NCBI GenBank assembly: GCA_900540235.1
Contig: UQEY01000017.1
Coordinates: 1 to 39,913 of the forward strand
Reading direction: 5' to 3'
Origin: an uncultured Eubacteriales bacterium
Lineage (GTDB): Bacteria > Bacillota > Clostridia > Oscillospirales > Acutalibacteraceae
Length of the DNA stretch: 39,913 nucleotides
In this document: positions 1-9,148 of the stretch, piece by piece
Position numbering within the stretch: the stretch's first letter is position 1
Layout: the number at the start of each line of letters is the position of its first letter
Notes under the pieces: generated by a model
Database searches by the model: none
What the model was told of the DNA's origin: nothing
The model's input: only the letters and a program-made list of their open reading frames with translations
Position numbers and translations under genes: made by a program

Positions 1-30
1 TGGCGGCTTCGCCGTCGATAGGAGAGAAAC
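1..30. repeat. partial palindromic intergenic repeat at the window edge
   Basis: The first bases hold a short inverted repeat (GGCG GCTT CGCC) followed by a GATAGGAGAGAAA tract. The far end of the window, read on the minus strand, has a similar GAGGGAGAGAAA tract beside a TGTGGCGTAGCCGTCA segment. This suggests the cut end of one of the palindromic repeats scattered through this genome. The relationship is by eye and weak. Confidence 0.35.
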
Positions 31-52
31 CTATATTAAGATAAACAATAAT

Positions 53-1252
53 TTACACATCACCCATAAGCATCTTATCTGCTTCGGTGGTTTCGAGTGA
101 TTCAACACTTTTAAGATTTCTTTGAATAAGTTCGTTTCTTTTTTCTGCGTCGGAGATAGTATTTCCCGCTTCTTCAATCTTTTTATGTGCTTTGGCAAGG
201 AGAACGCCGAATTTTTCATACTGCGTTTTTGCTGCACCGAGAACTTTCCAAACCTCATTTGCTTTTTCGTTTATCGCAATCGTTTTGAAACCCATAGAAA
301 GAGAATTGAGAAGAGCGGTAACGGTTGACGGACCTGCAATCATAATACCCTGCGCCTGAAGTTTTTCGGCAAGTCCTGTTTTTGACGAAACAACCTCGGC
401 ATAAAGACCCTCGGTTGCAAGGTACATAATTGCAAACGGAGTTGTATGCGGCGGGCAAACATATTGCTTGATAAGTTTTGCTTCGTCCTTAATTCTTGCT
501 TCAAGCGCTTTTTTAGCCGCAGTCACTTGTTCGCTGTCGCCTGTTTCACTCGCCGAGGCAAGCCTTGCGTAGTCTTCCATAGGGAATTTTGAATCTATCG
601 GCAAGTAGCATTTTGCGTTATCGTCACCGTTTGGAATTGAAATTGCAAATTCAACTCTGCCGTTATAGTTTGGATTTGCCTGAACATTGGTTTCGTACAG
701 TCCCGGTATGGTTTGGTCAAGAATATTGCCAAGCTGAACCTCTGCCCAGGTGCCACGAGCCTTAACATTTGTAAGCACTCGGTTGAGTGACGATACACTC
801 GTTGTTACACCTGTGCTCAGTTCTTTCATTTCGCCCAAACTTTTATACACATTCGTAAGCTGTTTTGACACGGTTTCAAACGAAGCATTAAGCCTTTGGG
901 TGAGTGTTTCGTCAAGCTTTTCATCAACCGTTTTACGCATTTGTTCAAGCTTTTTTTCATTGCCGAGCTGCATTTTTTCAAGCGAATCGGCTGTCATTTG
1001 CATTTGCTTTTGGGTTGAAGAATTGAGCGTTTCAATAAGTTTAATTTGCTGTTCGTAATTTTTATCGGTAAGGCTGTTCATCTGATTTGAAAGTTTTGTT
1101 ATTTTTTCATCAGTTGATTTGGCGGTAAGTTCAATTTGCTGACACACAAGGTCGCTTGAATTTGAATTGCCTTTTTTGCCGAGAAGTACAAAAAGCAAAG
1201 CCACGCATAATACAATTAGTATTAATATAATAATAAGTAAAACAGTTTCCAT
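53..1252 (-). CDS. rmuC: RmuC-family DNA recombination protein
   Basis: 399 residues. An N-terminal membrane segment (about residues 3-25, very rich in Ile, Leu and Val) is followed by a long coiled-coil stretch (about 35-150) and then the conserved RmuC core. The core contains the typical KARGTWAEVQLG motif, IDSKFPMEDY and APFAIMYL-like segments. RmuC proteins are predicted nuclease-fold proteins that limit recombination at inverted repeats; the biochemical role is poorly known. The start is supported by GGAGG eight bases upstream of ATG. The gene lies in a minus-strand series but is about 80 bp from the YlmH-like gene, so it could be cotranscribed with it. Confidence 0.93.
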   Translation of the reverse strand: METVLLIIILILIVLCVALLFVLLGKKGNSNSSDLVCQQIELTAKSTDEKITKLSNQMNSLTDKNYEQQIKLIETLNSSTQKQMQMTADSLEKMQLGNEKKLEQMRKTVDEKLDETLTQRLNASFETVSKQLTNVYKSLGEMKELSTGVTTSVSSLNRVLTNVKARGTWAEVQLGNILDQTIPGLYETNVQANPNYNGRVEFAISIPNGDDNAKCYLPIDSKFPMEDYARLASASETGDSEQVTAAKKALEARIKDEAKLIKQYVCPPHTTPFAIMYLATEGLYAEVVSSKTGLAEKLQAQGIMIAGPSTVTALLNSLSMGFKTIAINEKANEVWKVLGAAKTQYEKFGVLLAKAHKKIEEAGNTISDAEKRNELIQRNLKSVESLETTEADKMLMGDV

Positions 1253-1333
1253 AAATATAACCTCCGACTCTATTTTAGCATAAAGTAAAATTTATCAAAA
1301 ACATTATTTTTGACAGTTCAAATATCGGGACTG

Positions 1334-2044
1334 TCAATATTTTTTTATTTTGAGCACAAGCCTGCCCTTTTTAGTCGTTTTAATTTCGCCCGCAAACACA
1401 AACCTGCCGTACCCACGAACAGACACAATATCGTTTTCGCAAACGGTGTGAGAAGTGCTCGGCATAAGCTTTGAATTTACAAAAACTTTTTCCGCCTTGA
1501 TAAGTTTTGAAGCGTCGTTACGGGAGAGATTATAAATTGCGCTGATTAAAACATCAAGCCTTTTTGACGCTGCAAAAATTTCCGTCGGCTCAGGCTCTTT
1601 ATTTGTTATTTCAGGCAAAGCAGACACTTGCGTTTTAACCGTAGTATGGCGCACACGCTCAAGATTTTCGCAAATGTAATCGGCAATATGGTCGATGCAC
1701 AAAATGTAGCCGCAGTTATTTTCAACAATAATGTCGCCGATAAGTTCACGCTTAATTCCCAAATTCATAAGCGCACCGAGGAAGTCACGGTGGCTGAGTT
1801 CATCCGCAAATTTTTGCACGGCAGGTTTTGCACAAATGCATTTAATAGGGAAATTTTCGTTTTCAACATCTTTGCCGAAGCCTGCAACGACCCTTTCCGC
1901 CATATCATATCCGCCAAACAAAACGCACGGCAAATATGTGCTTTTGAGTTCGCTTTGTTCCTCCATATTCAAAAAGGGCGAAAAAGTGTTATATCCTCTT
2001 TCGTATGCCCGATTGTAAAGTTCTTCAAATCTGTTATTAATCAT
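1334..2044 (-). CDS. YlmH-like S4-domain RNA-binding protein
   Basis: 236 residues. The C-terminal 75 or so residues form an S4 RNA-binding domain (KRLDVLISAIYNLSRNDASK, then KVFVNSKL and the closing VSVRGYGRF). The N-terminal two thirds match the YlmH layout, with a VLFGGYDMAERVV-like segment and HRDFLGALMNLGIKRELIGD. YlmH of Bacillus and Streptococcus lies in the division/DivIVA cluster and has been linked to ribosome rescue. Here the division genes are absent, so the gene is displaced from that cluster. A GGTG sequence precedes ATG. Family assignment is from recalled motifs and I consider it good. Confidence 0.85.
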   Translation of the reverse strand: MINNRFEELYNRAYERGYNTFSPFLNMEEQSELKSTYLPCVLFGGYDMAERVVAGFGKDVENENFPIKCICAKPAVQKFADELSHRDFLGALMNLGIKRELIGDIIVENNCGYILCIDHIADYICENLERVRHTTVKTQVSALPEITNKEPEPTEIFAASKRLDVLISAIYNLSRNDASKLIKAEKVFVNSKLMPSTSHTVCENDIVSVRGYGRFVFAGEIKTTKKGRLVLKIKKY

Positions 2045-2079
2045 ATTTTCACCACATAATCAATTTTTATGATATCGGG

Positions 2080-2128
2080 TCGTCGGGGACGCCGATCCCT
2101 ACAGTATCAGTATATCTGCCGTTGAAAC
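2080..2128. repeat. GTCGGGGACGCCGATCCC-type intergenic repeat
   Basis: The short gap holds the sequence CGTCGGGGACGCCGATCCCTACAG. The pattern GGGGACGCCGA(C/T)CCC is, from memory, a frequent intergenic repeat core in Ruminococcaceae genomes. It can fold into a small GC-rich hairpin. Only one copy of this exact type is visible in the window, although a related CCCCTAC/GTAGGGG pair occurs near 22.1 kb. Confidence 0.4.
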
Positions 2129-2130
2129 AC

Positions 2131-2157
2131 AAAAGGATGCCGAATGGGCACCCTTTT
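2131..2157 (-). terminator. hairpin terminator after the membrane-anchored 528-aa gene
   Basis: AAAAGGaTGCC - GAAT - GGGCACCCTTTT forms a nearly perfect hairpin with A and T flanks, three bases past the stop of the minus-strand gene at 2160. Read on the minus strand the 3' side ends in TCCTTTTGTG. It probably terminates the glmU-VanW-528-aa transcript before the YlmH/rmuC genes. Confidence 0.6.
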
Positions 2158-2159
2158 AA

Positions 2160-3746
2160 TTACTCACTTTCATTTGTCGGCTTATATTCTTTATTAAGCG
2201 CTTTGATTGTATCAACCGTGTCGCTTATCGTTTGCTCAAACGAATCGGAATTTTCACCTGAAAAATAAGTCAAAGTGTATTTGTCACTGTTTGCCTTATC
2301 ATCGTCACTCAGGAAAAACGGAACCTTGTACCCGTTCTTTTCCCACTCAGAATTATAAACTCTTTCATCATCAATATAATAAGTTTTATAGCCATAGTCG
2401 TTAACAAGCTTTGCACTGTAAACCGGAGTGAACACGCCCTTTTTGAGCCTATACTCTTTTGAATTTGCGGTATAGTTATAATTATTTTCTTTTTCATAAT
2501 TATTTGTGCAAAGGTCAACCGTTTTTTTATTGTTTTTAAGAAGAAGATAAAAAACAGTATCATCTTCAAAATAAACAGAAACGCACTCCTTGTTTATTAC
2601 TCGTTTCGCATTAGTACCGTCCCACTTGTAAACATCAAGGCTGTACTGCGGCTTATCATAATAAATATAATCGCCGGAATAATTGTCATATTTGCTCATA
2701 CTCTTATATGTTCTGTAAACAAGGCAAAGTTCCTCGTTTTTGTCGCCGTCAAAATCAATAAGCTTTGCATAAGCAAGACCGTCAATATACTTGTCGCCGT
2801 CATCATCCGTTTTTACCGTCGGCTCGCCGTACTTGTCAATTCGCTTCTTTACAACCTCATAATAAGCGTTTGCTTTAAGTTGAGTATCACTGAGAGTATT
2901 TGTAATCGCTTTGTTTGTTATATCGCCGAAAGAATCAATATTTTCGCCAACCTGCTCCACAACAACTTCTGCCCTCGTTTTTCTTAAAGCAGAAAGCTCA
3001 ATAGTTTCAAACTTGTCATTACTCTCTTTGCCTCTGATTGTGTAAGAGTCGCTTGAAACATCATAACGGGCGGTGCCACGCTGTTTAAACTTGCCGTGAC
3101 GAAGCGATAAAAGCTGCAAACTTTTCGGGTCGGCTTTTTCACTCTTACCTATATAGTATTTTTTGCCCTTATGGTAAAACGAAACCCAATAGCCTTCGCT
3201 TGCTTTTTCACTGCTGTTAGCTTCATCTTTATAAAGTCGAGAAAAATCGCCGTTTTTATATCCCCAAACTTCAAGGTAATAAACATTGTTACTGCTGTAG
3301 CAAAGCATCAACTCATCTTTGCCGTCGCCGTTAAAGTCCATTTGCCTAACATAGCAAAGACCGGTTAGCTTAGCTTTGTTTTCACCGTATTCGTTTTCGT
3401 CAAGTGCTTCCCATTTGACTGAACCGTAATCTTTAATGTAATTAATACAGACATTGCCTGCGTCTGTCCTAAACTTCTCAGCTCTTTTCTCCTTTGTATG
3501 AAGTGAAACGGAAAATGAAACTGCCATAATAACCGCAACTAAAACTATAGCGACTATAAAAGCAATTTTTATTACCCTTTGCCTTAAAAGCGGAAATTCT
3601 TCAAGAACTTCAATATCGTCCTCGGCTTCATCGTGAACATTTTCCTCAATAGATTTAATTTTATTTAGCGCCTGACTTAAATCAATTTTATGATTTTTCG
3701 GCTTTATTTCGTCCTCGTCATCAAAATAATTGTAGCGATTGCTCAC
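2160..3746 (-). CDS. membrane-anchored protein of unknown function with two Asp-rich loops
   Basis: 528 residues starting at GTG, with GAGGTG just upstream. An acidic cytoplasmic N-terminus (about 1-55) is followed by one membrane helix (about 58-82), so most of the protein is extracellular. The outer part contains two similar modules, each with an Asp-rich loop of the EF-hand/FG-GAP type: DFNGDGKDEL near residue 138 and DFDGDKNEEL near 330. Both are followed by aromatic-rich strands (LEVWGYKNGDF and LDVYKWDGTN). This indicates an internal duplication and possible calcium binding, which is inferred. It lies 29 bp after the VanW gene and is probably in its operon. I do not recognise a named family. 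Confidence 0.8.
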   Translation of the reverse strand: MSNRYNYFDDEDEIKPKNHKIDLSQALNKIKSIEENVHDEAEDDIEVLEEFPLLRQRVIKIAFIVAIVLVAVIMAVSFSVSLHTKEKRAEKFRTDAGNVCINYIKDYGSVKWEALDENEYGENKAKLTGLCYVRQMDFNGDGKDELMLCYSSNNVYYLEVWGYKNGDFSRLYKDEANSSEKASEGYWVSFYHKGKKYYIGKSEKADPKSLQLLSLRHGKFKQRGTARYDVSSDSYTIRGKESNDKFETIELSALRKTRAEVVVEQVGENIDSFGDITNKAITNTLSDTQLKANAYYEVVKKRIDKYGEPTVKTDDDGDKYIDGLAYAKLIDFDGDKNEELCLVYRTYKSMSKYDNYSGDYIYYDKPQYSLDVYKWDGTNAKRVINKECVSVYFEDDTVFYLLLKNNKKTVDLCTNNYEKENNYNYTANSKEYRLKKGVFTPVYSAKLVNDYGYKTYYIDDERVYNSEWEKNGYKVPFFLSDDDKANSDKYTLTYFSGENSDSFEQTISDTVDTIKALNKEYKPTNESE

Positions 3747-3775
3747 GATTTCACCTCTCTTTCACTTTCAAAAAA

Positions 3776-4678
3776 TTACGATTTCTTCTTTGTCGTTTCT
3801 TTATCTTTCTTTGTTGTTTTGTCTTTGTCCTTATCTTTATCTTTTTTGTTTTTGCTGTCTTTTTTGGTGGTGGTTGTTGTTTTTGGCTTAGAATACTTGC
3901 TGTATGTAGTATAGTTTACTTCACCGTCAACACTACGGGTCAGAATATAGCTTTTGCCGTCCTTTTTAATCTTTATGTCAACCTTACCCGGTTTTATGTC
4001 TTCTTTAGCTTCAACCGTGCATGTTAAAGTGCCGTCGTTTGCCGTAACCGAAAGCCTGATATCACAATTCGAGTCATTGACAAATTGAAAGTCCTGACTG
4101 TTCCACTGAACCGTTGCGTCGCTGCCGAGCGGAACATAGCTTATTTCAAGCGAATGACACGCTCTGACTTTGATTTTCAAATTTGCCCTGAGCACCGACT
4201 GGAAAACAGTTGAGCTCACTTGGCAAATACCGCCTCCGAGACCGTCGACAAATTCATCGCCCTGAACCACTTTCGCCGCTTCATATCCTGCAAGGACAGT
4301 CCTTTTGCCGACCGTTTGGTTAAAACTGAAAGTTTCGCCCGCAGGGATAACAACGCCGTTTAAATGGTCAACGGCTTCGTGAATGTTTTTGGTTCTCGTT
4401 TCGTTAGATGAAAGGTAATAGGTTGAATAAGTCGCTATTTCATAAGGAAAACTCGAATCAAAATCTTTACCGAGCGCCGGATAAATCTTGTTTGTTTCAG
4501 CCTCTTTAAAAGTGGTTGAAAGGTCCTCGGTCGTTCTCATGGTTGTTGACTCCGTCGTGGTGGTTGAATCAGATGAATTTTCCTCTGCTTCACCGTTTGC
4601 CGGCTGTGACTTTGAGCACGCAACAAAAATTGTGCTGACTATTATTAATGAACAAAATACCGCAAGTATCTTTTTCAA
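3776..4678 (-). CDS. VanW-family lipoprotein
   Basis: 300 residues. A lipoprotein signal is clear: MKK, a hydrophobic core, then the lipobox IFVAC with the modified Cys near residue 21. A Ser/Thr-rich linker follows. The central part (about 80-215) is a VanW domain, recognised by NGVVIPAGETFSFNQTVG, GYEAAKVV and GLGGGICQVSSTVFQSVLRANL. The tail (about 265-300) is a low-complexity Lys/Asp/Thr stretch, possibly a wall-contact region. VanW proteins occur in cell-wall and vancomycin-resistance contexts, but their activity is unclear; nothing here implies resistance. The TTG start immediately follows the glmU stop, with AAGGAG inside the end of glmU. Confidence 0.88.
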   Translation of the reverse strand: MKKILAVFCSLIIVSTIFVACSKSQPANGEAEENSSDSTTTTESTTMRTTEDLSTTFKEAETNKIYPALGKDFDSSFPYEIATYSTYYLSSNETRTKNIHEAVDHLNGVVIPAGETFSFNQTVGKRTVLAGYEAAKVVQGDEFVDGLGGGICQVSSTVFQSVLRANLKIKVRACHSLEISYVPLGSDATVQWNSQDFQFVNDSNCDIRLSVTANDGTLTCTVEAKEDIKPGKVDIKIKKDGKSYILTRSVDGEVNYTTYSKYSKPKTTTTTKKDSKNKKDKDKDKDKTTKKDKETTKKKS

Positions 4679-6067
4679 TTATTTATTCTCCTTGTAAGGT
4701 TTCTTTTCGTTAACCCAATTTTCTTTAATAACCTGCCTTGCTCTTGCAACTGCAAGCGAATCTTCAGGCACGCTGTCCGTAATTGTTGAGCCTGCCGCAA
4801 TATATGCTTTTTCACCGACTTTAACCGGTGCAATAAGATTTGTGTTGCAACCGATAAATGCGCCGTTTTCAATTTCACATCTCGACTTGTTTTTGCCGTC
4901 GTAATTGCAGGTAACGGTACCGCAGCCGAAGTTTACATTTTTGCCGACATCGCTGTCGCCGATATATGTTAAATGAGCGCTCTTTGAACCCTCGCCGATT
5001 GTGCTGTTTTTAACCTCAACAAAGTTGCCGATATGAACTCCGGCTTTAAGAGTTGAGTTGTTTCTTACCTTAACAAAAGGACCTGCGTCAACACCGTTTT
5101 CAACCGTGCTGTCAAGAATTTTGCAGTTGTCAAGAATAACATCGTCACCGACTGTAGAATTGCTGATGTAGGTATTAGGACCAACCGTGCAGTTTTCGCC
5201 GATAACAGTATCGCCGAGAATAATTGTGTTTGGCAAAATAACGGTTGAAGAACCGATTTTAACATCCTTGCCAATCATTACACCGTCGGTGCACGGAATG
5301 TCAACGCCGTTTACCATAAGATTGTCGTTAATATTTCTTCTCATTATATTATTGAGCATATTAAGCTGCTTTCTGTCGTTAGCGCCGAAAGTAACTTCGT
5401 TGTTTTCAACCACATATGCGCCGCCGTTTTTACCTGCAGAAAGAAGAATTTCAAGACTGTCGGTAATGTAATATTCGTTTTGAGCGTTGTTATTTGTAAT
5501 TTTACTGAGTGCATACGAAAGGTCATGACCGTTAAACCAATAAAAACCTGCGTTTGATTCGTTAATCTTCTTTTCTTCTTCGTTTGCATCCTTGTGTTCA
5601 ATAATTCTTAAAAGCTTTCCGTTTTCGTCACGCTGAATATGACCGATACCGTTTGTATCGTCAACAATAGCGCTGATAAGAGTAATTGAATTATTATTAT
5701 CTTTATGGTAATCGTATGCTTTATTAATAGTTTCGGCATCGATAAGCGGACCGTCACCGTTAAGGATAATGATATCATCGTCAAGGTGCTCATCAATAAA
5801 GCTTTGAGCCTGCATAACTGCGTGACCCGTGCCAAGCTGAGGCTGTTGCAAAACAGTCTTAATGTTTTCATCTTTTTTTGCAAGATATTCTTCAAGCATT
5901 TCGTGCTTGTAACCGGTAATCACACAAATATCCTGTGCTCCCGCTTCTTTAACAGCGTCAACAACATAACTAATCATAGGAGTAAAAAGAACTTCGCACA
6001 TAACTTTAGGACAGGTTGCTTTCATTCTTGTTCCTTTACCGCCTGCCATAATAATTGCACATTTCAT
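4679..6067 (-). CDS. glmU: bifunctional UDP-GlcNAc pyrophosphorylase / GlcN-1-P acetyltransferase
   Basis: 462 residues, the usual GlmU length. The N-terminal uridylyltransferase has the signature MAGGKGTRMK at residues 8-17, followed by the QLGTGHAV loop and NGDGPL. From about residue 250 a left-handed beta-helix of hexapeptide repeats (IGKDVKIGSSTVILPNTI and so on) forms the acetyltransferase, with a typical GCGTVTCNYDGKNK segment. The enzyme makes UDP-GlcNAc for peptidoglycan in the cytoplasm. ATG is preceded by AAAGGA. In Bacilli glmU is usually followed by prs; here a VanW lipoprotein follows, a plausible wall-related pairing. Confidence 0.97.
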   Translation of the reverse strand: MKCAIIMAGGKGTRMKATCPKVMCEVLFTPMISYVVDAVKEAGAQDICVITGYKHEMLEEYLAKKDENIKTVLQQPQLGTGHAVMQAQSFIDEHLDDDIIILNGDGPLIDAETINKAYDYHKDNNNSITLISAIVDDTNGIGHIQRDENGKLLRIIEHKDANEEEKKINESNAGFYWFNGHDLSYALSKITNNNAQNEYYITDSLEILLSAGKNGGAYVVENNEVTFGANDRKQLNMLNNIMRRNINDNLMVNGVDIPCTDGVMIGKDVKIGSSTVILPNTIILGDTVIGENCTVGPNTYISNSTVGDDVILDNCKILDSTVENGVDAGPFVKVRNNSTLKAGVHIGNFVEVKNSTIGEGSKSAHLTYIGDSDVGKNVNFGCGTVTCNYDGKNKSRCEIENGAFIGCNTNLIAPVKVGEKAYIAAGSTITDSVPEDSLAVARARQVIKENWVNEKKPYKENK

Positions 6068-6194
6068 ATTAATATTCCTTTCGGTGGGGTGAATTATAAC
6101 CTTTTAGTTTGCTATAATTATGCTACAAAACACAAATATTTGCAAGCATTATTATAAATTCTACTTAAAAACTTAAATTTTTTTACAAAAATAT

Positions 6195-6223
6195 TTGTAA
6201 TTTGCTTTATAGTATGTTATAAT
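6195..6223 (+). promoter_or_regulatory. sigma-A-type promoter for ppdK
   Basis: TTGTAA at 6195-6200 and TATAAT at 6218-6223 are separated by 17 bp, in the gap between the divergent glmU and ppdK genes. The predicted transcript has a leader of roughly 115 bases, which contains a small GTCG-CGAC hairpin near 6258-6271. No known riboswitch is recognised in this leader. Confidence 0.65.
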
Positions 6224-6346
6224 TCTATCGCATTATACTATACAGGCGAGGGTATGTCGTATTTTCGACAGCTGATTTCTATCGCACAAGAATGTAAAAG
6301 TATAAGAATTTTAAAGCTATAAATAATTTTAGGAGGTAACTCAACA

Positions 6347-8989
6347 ATGGCAAACAAATGGGTTTACATGTTTGAAGAAGGCGACATGACCATGCGTAAC
6401 TTGCTTGGCGGTAAGGGTGCAAACCTTGCAGAAATGACTAAAATCGGTCTTCCTGTACCACAGGGTTTCACTGTTACAACCGAAGCTTGTACACAGTATT
6501 ACGAAGACGGTCGCAAAATCAACGACGAAATCATGGCTCAGGTTATGGAAGGCGTTAAGAAGATGGAAGAAATCAACGGCAAAAAGTTCGGTGATTTAAA
6601 GAACCCTCTTCTCGTATCTGTTCGTTCAGGTGCAAGAGCTTCAATGCCTGGTATGATGGATACTATCCTCAACCTCGGTCTTAACGACGAAGTTGTAGCT
6701 ACTATGATTGCAGGTAACGATGACCCTGCTTTTGAGCGTTTCGTATATGACTCATACAGAAGATTCATCCAGATGTTCTCTGATGTAGTTATGGAAGTTG
6801 GTAAGAAGTATTTTGAACAGCTTATCGACAAGATGAAAGAAGAAAAGGGCGTACAGTACGATGTAGAGCTTACTGCTGCCGACCTTAAAGAACTTGCTAC
6901 TCAGTTTAAGGCTGAATACAAGAATCAGCTCGGTTCTGACTTCCCATCAGACCCTGTTGAACAGCTCAAGCTCGCTATTGAAGCTGTATTCCGTTCATGG
7001 GACAACCCTCGTGCAAATGTTTATCGTCGTGATAACGATATTCCTTATTCATGGGGTACTGCTGTTAATGTTATGCCTATGGTATTCGGTAACCTTAACA
7101 ACGAATCAGGTACAGGTGTTGCATTCACTCGTGACCCTGCTACAGGTGAAAACAAGTTGATGGGTGAATTCCTTATCAACGCACAGGGCGAAGATGTTGT
7201 TGCCGGTGTTCGTACCCCAATGCCAATCGCTCAGATGGAAAAAGAATTCCCTGAAGCATACGCTGAATTCATCAAGGTTTGTGAAACTCTTGAAAATCAC
7301 TACCACGATATGCAGGATATGGAATTCACAGTTGAAAACAGAAAGCTCTATATGCTTCAGTGCCGTAACGGTAAGAGAACTGCTCAGGCTGCTCTTAAAA
7401 TCGCTTGCGACCTCGTAGACGAAGGTCATAAGACTGAAGCTGAAGCTGTTGCTATGATCGACCCTCGTAACCTTGATACTCTTCTCCACCCTCAGTTTGA
7501 CGCTGCTGCTCTCAAGGCTGCAACACCAATCGGCAAGGGTCTTGGCGCATCTCCTGGTGCTGCTTGCGGTAAGGTTGTATTCACTGCTGACGATGCAGTT
7601 GAATGGAACGAAAAGGGCGAAAAGGTTGTTCTCGTTCGTCTTGAAACTTCACCTGAAGATATTACAGGTATGAAAGCTTCTCAGGGTATCCTCACTGTTC
7701 GTGGCGGTATGACATCTCACGCAGCCGTTGTTGCTCGTGGTATGGGTACTTGCTGTGTATCAGGTTGCGGCGATATCAACATGGACGAAGAAAACAAGAA
7801 GTTTACTCTTGATGGTAAGGAATACCATGAAGGTGACTATATTTCAATCGACGGTTCAACAGGTAACATCTACGACGGTATCATCCCTACTAAGGACGCT
7901 ACTATCGCAGGCGAGTTCGGCAGAATTATGGGCTGGGCTGACAAGTTCAGAAAGCTCAAGGTTCGTACAAACGCTGATACTCCTGCTGACGCTAAGAAGG
8001 CTCGTGAACTCGGTGCCGAAGGTATCGGTCTTTGCCGTACAGAGCATATGTTCTTTGAAGAAGACAGAATTGCTGCTTTCAGAGAAATGATTTGCTCAGA
8101 CACTGTTGAAGAAAGAGAAGCTGCTCTTGAAAAGATTCTCCCTTATCAGCAGGGTGACTTTGAGAAGCTTTACGAAGCTCTTGAAGGTTGTCCGGTAACT
8201 ATCCGTTTCCTTGACCCACCTCTCCACGAATTCGTTCCAACTGAAGAAGAAGACATTAAGAAGCTTGCTGATGCTCAGGGCAAGAGCGTTGAAGACATCA
8301 AGGCTATCATTGCTTCACTTCACGAGTTCAACCCAATGATGGGTCACCGTGGTCTTCGTCTTGCAGTTACATATCCTGAAATTGCTAAGATGCAGACAAG
8401 AGCTGTTATCCGTGCTGCTATCAATGTTCAGAAGGCTCATCCTGATTGGAATGTTGCTCCTGAAATTATGATTCCTCTTGCTTGTGACACTAAGGAACTC
8501 AAGTATGTTAAGGATATCGTTGTTGCAACTGCTGATGCTGAAATCGCAGCTGCAGGCGTTGAAATGAAGTACGAAGTTGGTACTATGATTGAAATCCCTC
8601 GTGCTGCTCTTACAGCAGGCGACATTGCTAAGGAAGCTGAATTCTTCTGCTTCGGTACTAACGACCTTACTCAGATGACTTACGGCTTCAGCCGTGACGA
8701 CGCAGGTAAGTTCCTCAACGCTTACTATGACGCTAAGATTTTTGAAAGCGACCCATTCGCTAAGCTCGACCAGACAGGTGTTGGTCAGCTTATGGAAATG
8801 GCTGTTAAGAATGGTAAGGCTACCCGTCCATCACTTCACTGCGGTATCTGCGGTGAACACGGTGGTGACCCATCTTCAGTAGAATTCTGCCACAAGATTG
8901 GTCTTGACTATGTATCTTGCTCACCATTCAGAGTTCCTATCGCAAGACTTGCTGCTGCTCAGGCTGCTATTGCAGAAATGGAGGACTAA
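6347..8989 (+). CDS. ppdK: pyruvate,phosphate dikinase
   Basis: 880 residues, standard for the enzyme that interconverts pyruvate, ATP and phosphate with PEP, AMP and PPi. The N-terminal ATP-grasp part has GGKGANLAEM (about 22-31) and SVRSGARASMPGMMDTILN. The swivelling phosphohistidine domain has GGMTSHAAVVARGMG, with His of TSHA as the phosphorylated residue. The C-terminal TIM barrel has GLCRTEHMF, MGHRGLRL, FGTNDLTQM and the catalytic-Cys segment HCGICGEHGGDPSS. AGGAGG precedes ATG. Codon choice is visibly skewed (CTT/CTC Leu, CGT Arg), unlike neighbours, as expected for a highly expressed glycolysis/gluconeogenesis enzyme in anaerobes. Confidence 0.98.
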   Translation: MANKWVYMFEEGDMTMRNLLGGKGANLAEMTKIGLPVPQGFTVTTEACTQYYEDGRKINDEIMAQVMEGVKKMEEINGKKFGDLKNPLLVSVRSGARASMPGMMDTILNLGLNDEVVATMIAGNDDPAFERFVYDSYRRFIQMFSDVVMEVGKKYFEQLIDKMKEEKGVQYDVELTAADLKELATQFKAEYKNQLGSDFPSDPVEQLKLAIEAVFRSWDNPRANVYRRDNDIPYSWGTAVNVMPMVFGNLNNESGTGVAFTRDPATGENKLMGEFLINAQGEDVVAGVRTPMPIAQMEKEFPEAYAEFIKVCETLENHYHDMQDMEFTVENRKLYMLQCRNGKRTAQAALKIACDLVDEGHKTEAEAVAMIDPRNLDTLLHPQFDAAALKAATPIGKGLGASPGAACGKVVFTADDAVEWNEKGEKVVLVRLETSPEDITGMKASQGILTVRGGMTSHAAVVARGMGTCCVSGCGDINMDEENKKFTLDGKEYHEGDYISIDGSTGNIYDGIIPTKDATIAGEFGRIMGWADKFRKLKVRTNADTPADAKKARELGAEGIGLCRTEHMFFEEDRIAAFREMICSDTVEEREAALEKILPYQQGDFEKLYEALEGCPVTIRFLDPPLHEFVPTEEEDIKKLADAQGKSVEDIKAIIASLHEFNPMMGHRGLRLAVTYPEIAKMQTRAVIRAAINVQKAHPDWNVAPEIMIPLACDTKELKYVKDIVVATADAEIAAAGVEMKYEVGTMIEIPRAALTAGDIAKEAEFFCFGTNDLTQMTYGFSRDDAGKFLNAYYDAKIFESDPFAKLDQTGVGQLMEMAVKNGKATRPSLHCGICGEHGGDPSSVEFCHKIGLDYVSCSPFRVPIARLAAAQAAIAEMED

Positions 8990-9110
8990 TCTTACTTTTA
9001 GTTTTAAGATTGGTTTTGAGCAGGCAAAAGCCTTTAGACACGCAACAAATCAATATCTTCGTCCATATCAATGGAAAGATATAACCGTAAGCGTGGTAAT
9101 ATGAAATTAG

Positions 9111-9148
9111 CAGGTATGTTATTGAAAAATAGCATACCTGTTTTTTTA
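9111..9148 (+). terminator. rho-independent terminator of ppdK
   Basis: CAGGTATGTTATT - GAAA - AATAGCATACCTG is a perfect stem with a GAAA loop, followed by seven T. It lies about 120 bp past the ppdK stop. It also marks the left limit of the ordinary chromosome before the AT-rich island. Confidence 0.92.

Noticed and set aside
3776..4678. Vancomycin resistance locus because of the VanW domain
   Set aside because: No vanHAX, vanRS or other resistance genes are nearby; VanW-domain proteins are common in Firmicutes without resistance.
4488..4697. Overlapping open frames on the plus strand inside the VanW gene and similar frames inside trp, glmU and ppdK genes
   Set aside because: They lie opposite or out of frame within genes with clear families, have no ribosome sites and show only low-complexity or shadow composition.
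6241..6340. Riboswitch in the ppdK leader
   Set aside because: Only a 4-bp hairpin is visible and no known riboswitch motif is recognised.
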